NCBI GenBank assembly: GCA_021741285.1
Contig: JAIOYD010000005.1
Location: forward strand, 1 to 18,391
DNA from: Rickettsiaceae bacterium
GTDB lineage: Bacteria > Pseudomonadota > Alphaproteobacteria > Rickettsiales > Rickettsiaceae
DNA: 18,391 bases
Direction of reading: 5' to 3'
In this document: positions 14,401 to 18,391 of the stretch, piece by piece
Numbering within the stretch: position 1 is the first letter of the stretch
Layout: each line of letters opens with the position of its first letter
Translations under genes and position numbers: made by a program
The notes under the pieces: model-generated
What the model was told of the DNA's origin: nothing
The model's input: only the letters and a program-made list of their open reading frames with translations
The model's database searches: none

Positions 14401-16120
14401 TCATAATTGCAGCGGCTATAGCAATTATAGCAATTGTTCCTTTTGCTATATCAGCTATTCCTATTTTAAATTTACTTATAATAACAAAAGGTATCATCAT
14501 AATTGCTATTATAATTCCTAATGCAATACCAAACAATGCCATTTTTATTGTCTCTGAAATACTTGGAGCCTTTGTTTTAGAAAGTATATGAGATGAAAGC
14601 ATTATGGCAAGAGAAACTAATGTAAATAAAACCGGCATTTTAACAACAGAACTCCATTTCATCCCATCTAAAGATTTACCAATTAATTTAACTGCAAATC
14701 CTATAACTACAAAAACTAAAGAAATTGCAATGGCCGTTATAAATTGCATAAGGGTTATCGGCTTTACCATAGATAAAAACTTAGAAGAAAGAACAATAGC
14801 TAATGCAATAAGTGGTAACACAAGAGGTATCATAAGAGCGGATTTCATATTCACTTTACCCATTGCTTGTATTATATTTTTCAATCCAAAAGAAATGACC
14901 GTAAATATAAAAGCAACCATTATCGCACCCCATGCTTGTGCCAAACCAATTGTTTGAGTCTTCTTCAAAATATAAGAAGAAAGAACAATACCTAACGCAA
15001 TAGCTGGTAGTACCAAAGGCAAGAAAACAATTGCTTTAAGCATAGTACCAATACTATTCCCACCAAGTGCGGTTAATAATTTATTTATACCATAAGAAAC
15101 AACCGTAAACATAGCAGCAATAAAAATTGCACTAAGTGCCTGCGTAAAAGAAATAGGAGTTATTTTTTTCAATATCCAAGAAGATAAAGTTATACCTAAT
15201 GCAATTGCAGGCAAAACTAATACAAGACCCGCGACCGACTTAATAACCTGACCCCATGACATATATTTAAAAGCACCTATTATCTTTCCAATTGCAGGAC
15301 TAAGCATACTAAATCCGACTCCAATCAATATCATCGTCAATACTTGTTTAAATCCAATAGGAGTTAATTTATTCAATTGTTGTGAAGCTAAAGTCATACC
15401 TAATGCAATTGCAGGTAAAACCATCACCAAACCAATTGCAGACTTAATAACTGCACCCCATGACATACCACTAAAAGCACCTATTATCTTTCCAATTGCC
15501 GGACTAAGCAGACTGAATCCAACTCCAATCAATATCATCGTTAATACTTGTTTAAATCCAATAGGAGTTATTTTTTTCAATATCCAAGAAGAAACCGTTA
15601 CAGCAATTGACATCAAAACCAAAGCAGAAGCGGTTACTGCGGCCTCTTTTAAAGAAAGCTTTAGAGCAGCAACTTTCTTAAATGCCTCCGCAATAATCAA
15701 TATAGCAATTGAAAGTCCTATGACTGAAAGGAAATTTATACCACCAACAAGCTTAAAGGCCATACCAATTGCCAAAACAGCAACTGCTATAAGAAGTATT
15801 GTTCCGACACCCTTTTTGAGTTCACTTTCTTTCTTTGGATCACCACCTGCCTTTTCAAAATCACTTTTCTTATCTCCACCAGATGATTTCTTTTTAGACA
15901 AACTTATTATAGTTTCCTGATTCTTTAGAATTTGTTTTGAATCTTGAATTAATTGCTTAACACCTACATTTATTTCCTTTATCTCTGTTATAAAGTCACC
16001 CTTTTGAAGAGCTTCGGTAGTTGCGGATTTATTATCATTACCCGAAGAACTTAAAGCCGCAGCAATAGCCTCCAAGCCCTCTGATAGATTATTTAATGCC
16101 GCTAATAACTTTTGATCCAT
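11447..16120 (-). CDS. Tape measure protein (tail length determinant)
   Basis: This is a very long hydrophobic, Gly/Ala/Ile-rich repetitive protein. I place the start at ATG 16120 (MDQKLLAALNNL, 1557 aa); the frame is open to an ATG at 16159, but those 13 codons overlap an inverted-repeat promoter region. The order is an N-terminal helix and a charged linker with GGDKK, then hydrophobic 68-residue repeats (15568 to about 14550, key motif TPIGFKQVL ... VLPAIALG). Five exact 60-residue repeats follow (14179-13280, KGKYDKYPGIGW ... KEVAKSIVTTD). Then come GPTKAWAEG repeats with Trp (about 13260-12530), helical ITAKI/NKKY repeats, and a C-terminal coiled coil (NDKIIDMLRELNDKIG). Hydrophobic repeats with regularly placed aromatics are typical of tape measures, which span the tail tube lumen and pass to the host membrane. 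By about 0.15 nm per residue the tail would be near 230 nm. Transporter function is unlikely. Confidence 0.85.
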   Translation of the reverse strand: MDQKLLAALNNLSEGLEAIAAALSSSGNDNKSATTEALQKGDFITEIKEINVGVKQLIQDSKQILKNQETIISLSKKKSSGGDKKSDFEKAGGDPKKESELKKGVGTILLIAVAVLAIGMAFKLVGGINFLSVIGLSIAILIIAEAFKKVAALKLSLKEAAVTASALVLMSIAVTVSSWILKKITPIGFKQVLTMILIGVGFSLLSPAIGKIIGAFSGMSWGAVIKSAIGLVMVLPAIALGMTLASQQLNKLTPIGFKQVLTMILIGVGFSMLSPAIGKIIGAFKYMSWGQVIKSVAGLVLVLPAIALGITLSSWILKKITPISFTQALSAIFIAAMFTVVSYGINKLLTALGGNSIGTMLKAIVFLPLVLPAIALGIVLSSYILKKTQTIGLAQAWGAIMVAFIFTVISFGLKNIIQAMGKVNMKSALMIPLVLPLIALAIVLSSKFLSMVKPITLMQFITAIAISLVFVVIGFAVKLIGKSLDGMKWSSVVKMPVLFTLVSLAIMLSSHILSKTKAPSISETIKMALFGIALGIIIAIMMIPFVIISKFKIGIADIAKGTIAIIAIAAAIMISSHIIGMGQYGKYPSIAWSLGAGTAILIFGLAVLGLGVVIALTAGVGLAAIALGAVAVIIVAGSIAASSHIIAKGKYDKYPGIGWSLTVGGLMLVFGAAMLVLGIMPKIVIKDGAHAIKEVAKSIVTTDKEVSKGKYDKYPGIAWSLSVSALMIGYAIGMAALGILPKIVVKDGIVALKEVAKSIVTTDKEVSKGKYDKYPGIGWSVTVSALMLGYAVGMAALGILPKMIVRDGIWALKEVAKSIVTTDRVVGKGKYEKYPGIGWSVTVSALMLGYAAGMAVLGILPKMIVRDGIWALKEVAKSILTTDRMISRGKYKNFPGSEWAITIGLLMTAWSVGVSVLGLLPKFIIKDGTWAVKEVAKSIVSTGYIFSKNSGVFKNGPTKEWAEGVSLAIGAFGQVYSLVLQTGAINAIFGGKIKPGDFGIAIKTISSGIVEAAKFFGDPKLAAVWKPGPTKAWAEGIGLAIGAFAPVYGMLLENAPGFLSKGGGVGPADFAKAVVAVSHGIIAAAGVFEKNASKFEEGKYPSVKWGQGVGAALKAFAPVFKALSEDVGMFSSGDEVVGNMIKGIVGIARGIVAVGQTFEWANLKWDSTPTKAWSWNISKAIKSYTLLASGISSFIVDTDLNGPKKVVNSMILVGKAISKNNKYLSSILNPLFVPNLSIGIKGYTRLTDYVAGSFGVLMNDSGVKDLVVQMVITAKILDKNKKYLSYLVPTGFVSNLSHSLLGYATMAKKIEALMTIKRDIRNESLGEFIKNDMAGGAFTKSVDISHVNRLAMQMAITAKIVGGNAKYFNNKIDPNFMKSVSSNLFYYMAVANKLKSSQGGLGSFIKGAIMGDPMTNMANGMILLSKAYDKLASSITKMGSAMNNINDKKLSQMERMSRINTKTDSKGVFSSVGGAIGSAVGSAANAMRSAVNINPVNSKSTKSSTERVKLGKYGDIHAQNDKIIDMLRELNDKIGPGSNIDTVMVEKLGDKKGSKLQ
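13280..14179 (-). repeat. Five tandem 180-bp repeats inside the tape measure gene
   Basis: Five consecutive units of exactly 180 bp (60 codons) each contain the CTATAGATTTGGCAACTT block or a near copy, ending at plus-strand positions 13320, 13500, 13680, 13860 and 14040. The copies ending at 13500 and 13680 are the most alike, including synonymous sites around ATAACCAAGCATAAG, which points to recent duplication. The outer copies have diverged. Confidence 0.9.
14550..15568 (-). repeat. Degenerate 204-bp (68-codon) repeats inside the tape measure gene
   Basis: The block AATCCAATAGGAGTTA occurs at 15351-15366 and 15555-15570, 204 bp apart, and the two flanking units are almost identical. Three or more further units keep the spacing of 66-68 residues and the VLPAIALG and SSxIL motifs but have diverged at DNA level. 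Confidence 0.8.
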
Positions 16121-16130
16121 TGGATAATAT

Positions 16131-16156
16131 AATTTTATATAACTATATATAAAATT
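16131..16156. promoter_or_regulatory. Perfect inverted repeat with back-to-back TATATAAA boxes (divergent promoter candidate)
   Basis: Arms AATTTTATATA (16131-16141) and TATATAAAATT (16146-16156) are exact reverse complements across a 4-nt spacer. The symmetry places a TATATAAA box on each strand (16134-16141 on minus, 16146-16153 on plus). It lies between the tape measure gene (ATG 16120) and the divergent 161-aa gene (ATG 16180), at distances suited to a late-type promoter for both. It could alternatively be a regulator-binding palindrome. Confidence 0.5.
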
Positions 16157-16179
16157 CATTTACACTTCTTAATATATAT

Positions 16180-16665
16180 ATGATAGAAAATAACATCGAC
16201 ATGAAAATAAAAAAACTCATAAAGTACTATCTTCTTGGAGAATCTCTTAAAGAGATAGAGATGAACAGAATATTAGACAAAATTGGAGGTAGTAAAAAGC
16301 TTTCCGATAAGGAAATAAACTTCTTAAACCTATACCAACACACAATGGAAGAGTTTATGAAGGACTTCATGTACTTATCCAAAAACTCAACACATTCAAA
16401 AATAGAAGATTTATTGAAGAACGAAAAAATAATAATATGTAACCTACACGATAAAAACGGAAAGTTTGGATTAAAGATAATCAGTACAGAGAATATCTTT
16501 GAAGAAGATATATGCACGATTATAATGAAAGGTGGTGAAAAACATAATTTAGATGATAAATTCTTATACAACATAATATATAACACCAGAAAAGACGAAT
16601 ATTCTCTTCAAGAACAAGACGAATACTTCGAGAAAATAGAAGCAAGCAACGGAGATGATGATTAA
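16180..16665 (+). CDS. Hypothetical protein (161 aa) divergent from the tape measure gene
   Basis: I do not recognise this protein. The N-terminal half is helical and basic (MKIKKLIKYYLLGESLKEIE, then helices to about residue 80). The second half has strand-like segments (KIIICNLHDKNGKFGLKIIS, then DICTIIMKGGEKHNL) and ends in an acidic EASNGDDD tail. The ATG at 16180 follows TATATAT directly with no Shine-Dalgarno sequence; Met8 (16201) is an alternative. The 89-aa gene overlaps its last codons, so the two are co-translated. Two-part design suggests a small helical module joined to a beta-barrel-like one, but no role can be named. Confidence 0.8.
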   Translation: MIENNIDMKIKKLIKYYLLGESLKEIEMNRILDKIGGSKKLSDKEINFLNLYQHTMEEFMKDFMYLSKNSTHSKIEDLLKNEKIIICNLHDKNGKFGLKIISTENIFEEDICTIIMKGGEKHNLDDKFLYNIIYNTRKDEYSLQEQDEYFEKIEASNGDDD

Positions 16666-16924
16666 AAGATTTAAAGACTTCATAAATGAAGAAGTAAGTG
16701 GAACTGAATTGATTGGACCTATGGGACCAGGATATGGAGAAACAGGACTTCAGAATAAAACCGTCACTTCACATGATACAAATGTAATATTCTGTGATCT
16801 TGACTCAAAGTTTTATACTATAGATGACTATAATAATATCTACGGCTCTTATCTAAAAAACGGAGGAAAACCATTAGACGGATTCTCATTAGAAAACATA
16901 ATAGAGATATTAGAACATAAATAA
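16658..16924 (+). CDS. Small hypothetical protein with capsid-targeting-like N-terminus
   Basis: I prefer the ATG at 16658 over the one at 16655 because it gives MIKRFKDFINEEVSG. That is the cleanest example of the aromatic-x-x-Phe-x-x-Glu motif in this window and the closest to the T4 internal-protein tag. The protein is 88 aa from this start. After the tag comes a glycine-rich turn (GPMGPGYGETG), a strand NVIFCDLDSKFYTIDDY and a short C-terminal helix. The N-terminus overlaps the preceding gene by 8 nt, in another frame. No known fold is recognised. If the tag is functional, the mature protein would be packaged in the head. Its stop lies in a 12-bp palindrome at the convergent junction. Confidence 0.78.
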   Translation: MIKRFKDFINEEVSGTELIGPMGPGYGETGLQNKTVTSHDTNVIFCDLDSKFYTIDDYNNIYGSYLKNGGKPLDGFSLENIIEILEHK

Positions 16925-16935
16925 ATCTATAGATT
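16924..16935. repeat. 12-bp palindrome over the convergent stop codons
   Basis: AATCTATAGATT is a perfect palindrome that begins at the last base of the 89-aa gene's TAA and ends inside the fibre gene's TAA. It is too short and lacks a T-tract, so it is at most a weak transcript end. No other terminator is visible in this 9-nt gap. Confidence 0.5.
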
Positions 16936-18391
16936 ATTGCGCATAAGAGCTTTCTATTATCTGTCCACCCATAGGATTTAACATAGAATAACTATTGTCT
17001 CTTATAATATTACCCTGTAAACTAATATCACCATTGTATGGAGAGTTATATAATGAATAAGTAAATGGATCTCCAGCAACATCAGCTTCTAAATAATAAC
17101 TTCCATTTCCATTATCAGTAGCTGTAACCGGAATTAAATCTGCATTAATAGCATCACATAAAGCAGTCGCTGCCTGAGTAGTTGTTTTACCTGCAGTTGT
17201 TATACTAAAATTAGATGTGATTGCACCTGAACTTATAGTTTGAGTTATTGTAGCATATGTAACGTTTGCAACAGTTATTAATATCTTTTCTTGTTTTGCT
17301 GCTAGTAACCCACCTAATTCAGGTCTATTTGTGGTACATCCCTTAGAAGTAATTCTTAAAACTTGATTAGCAGTTCTTGACACAATCGGTAGATCATTTT
17401 GATGTTGAGTAATAAGTGTACAGCCGTCTAATATCAAATTACCACCAGTCCATAGAATCAAATTACTTTTATTTGTTTGTGTTAGTGTATTGGGATTGGA
17501 AGGTTCTCCTGGATTACCTACAGTATTAAATAATCGTATTTTTCCTCTTAAATACAAATTACCACCGGATAATTTAACGATAGGTACAAATGCATTTGAT
17601 CCAGATACATAACTTTCGAAATCAATATCATATAAATAAAGAGTTCCTCCACTTACTTGTCGAGTAGATCCTAAAGAACTTCCATACCCAGAATGACCTG
17701 TAATACGCATAATATGAGCCTCACCTCCAGTTATAGTAATAGGATTGTATGCTAAATTTCCAACCACCTCATTTATTTTGACGTACCCACCAGAAACAGA
17801 TAAACTCATTACACTTGATAACGGACCTCCCAATGAAGTCTCTATGTACCCTGCCTCACATGTTATATATTGACATGATCCACCTACAAATAAATACCGT
17901 CCAATACCATTCCAAAGCTGAACCAAAGATCCACAATGTCCACTAAATCTAATATTAGCACCTGCTCTAATACCAGTTGTATATGAGCAGTTTAAATTTA
18001 CATATCCATAATCATATCCATATGCGTTTAATCCATAAGTAGCTCCTAATAATTCATTGATATTTAAATTTAAATTATTATTAGCAAAATGACCGGCATC
18101 TATAGCATCATATGTAGTAGCTTGGAAAAAATCAGCATTTACTGTTAAATTTGAATCTTGAATTACACCAGTAATATTTGTAATAACTTTACCAGCAGTA
18201 GTTGTCCAAGAAACCGCATCTATCTTAACCGTTCCTCCTTGATAAGCTAAACAGCTACCTCCAGTACTTTTAAGATACGGTATTTTAAAATACATATTTA
18301 TACCTGCCGGACAATATAAACACGTTGATATCGTAGAAGATACATTTCGGGCCTCAAACACTGCCTCATAACCGTTCATGCCAGAACCACC
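16934..18391 (-). CDS. Beta-helical tail fibre/spike-like protein, partial (5' end outside window)
   Basis: The frame is open to the right edge, reading GGSGMNGYEAVFE, so the ATG at 18379 is probably internal and the true N-terminus lies outside. At least 485 aa are seen. Regular turns of about 20-25 residues (SGGYVKINEVVG, TGGEAHIMRITG, SGGTLYLYDID, SGGNLYLRGKI, TGGNLILDGC) indicate a right-handed parallel beta-helix, as in phage tailspikes and fibres. The last 115 residues change character: ILITVANVTYATITQ, then TTTQAATALCDAI and SYYLEADVAGDPFTYSLY. This looks like a separate beta-rich module, possibly for trimerisation or binding. Catalytic residues cannot be identified. It is convergent with the 89-aa gene and probably belongs to a minus-strand unit extending to the right. 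Confidence 0.82.
   Translation of the reverse strand, partial: GGSGMNGYEAVFEARNVSSTISTCLYCPAGINMYFKIPYLKSTGGSCLAYQGGTVKIDAVSWTTTAGKVITNITGVIQDSNLTVNADFFQATTYDAIDAGHFANNNLNLNINELLGATYGLNAYGYDYGYVNLNCSYTTGIRAGANIRFSGHCGSLVQLWNGIGRYLFVGGSCQYITCEAGYIETSLGGPLSSVMSLSVSGGYVKINEVVGNLAYNPITITGGEAHIMRITGHSGYGSSLGSTRQVSGGTLYLYDIDFESYVSGSNAFVPIVKLSGGNLYLRGKIRLFNTVGNPGEPSNPNTLTQTNKSNLILWTGGNLILDGCTLITQHQNDLPIVSRTANQVLRITSKGCTTNRPELGGLLAAKQEKILITVANVTYATITQTISSGAITSNFSITTAGKTTTQAATALCDAINADLIPVTATDNGNGSYYLEADVAGDPFTYSLYNSPYNGDISLQGNIIRDNSYSMLNPMGGQIIESSYAQ

Noticed and set aside
11447..16120. Multispanning membrane transporter
   Set aside because: The hydrophobic segments are parts of long repeats joined by conserved Trp and charged motifs, with coiled-coil ends. 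Length and context next to fibre and baseplate-like genes fit a tape measure better.
10065..16586. Antisense frames at 10065-10253, 10599-10901, 13311-13574, 14604-14957, 15720-15920 and 16227-16586
   Set aside because: Each shadows a minus- or plus-strand gene with clear codon structure. The frames inside the tape measure gene merely echo its repeats.

Overview
The window looks like part of the genome of a large, very AT-rich tailed phage, most likely a T4-related myovirus. The evidence is a gp47/SbcD-type recombination nuclease, a 1.5-kb-plus repeat-rich hydrophobic tape measure protein, a roughly 2,000-residue modular tail/baseplate-type protein, a beta-helical fibre-like protein, a free-standing LAGLIDADG endonuclease fragment and T4-late-like TATAAATA boxes. 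No gene start I inspected has a good Shine-Dalgarno sequence; leaders are A/T-rich instead. This fits a Bacteroidetes host, but that assignment is inference. No tRNA, integrase, transposase or CRISPR array is visible.

Layout from left to right. At 1-340 (-) is the N-terminal part of a LAGLIDADG homing endonuclease that runs off the left edge. At 409-1542 (+) is the gp47/SbcD-like nuclease. It ends at a bidirectional terminator facing a minus-strand operon at 3316-1560. That operon encodes a Cys-rich protein, a 188-aa protein with a conserved C-terminal domain, a helical 130-aa protein and a small cupin-like protein. At 3397-9433 (+) is a giant modular structural gene split into two frames at a T7 run near 8203-8209. 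It ends at a second strong bidirectional terminator. At 16120-9503 (-) is a tape measure gene followed by four small genes in one apparent operon. A perfect 11-bp inverted repeat separates it from two small plus-strand genes at 16180-16924. These converge on a fibre-like beta-helix gene that enters from the right edge (16934-18391, -).

Most of the window serves virion morphogenesis, chiefly the tail (tape measure, baseplate-like protein, fibre). The nuclease belongs to recombination-dependent replication, and the homing endonuclease is selfish DNA. Genes switch strand six times in 18 kb.

Three points stand out. First, the frame break in the giant structural gene: the downstream frame has no ATG for almost 390 nt and reads as a direct continuation. 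Second, a short N-terminal motif recurs on otherwise unrelated small proteins and resembles the capsid-targeting sequence of T4 internal proteins. Third, the tape measure contains five exact-length 60-residue repeats. No stretch of 300 bases or more is without a gene once the open frame at 8201-8434 is read as the continuation of the giant gene.
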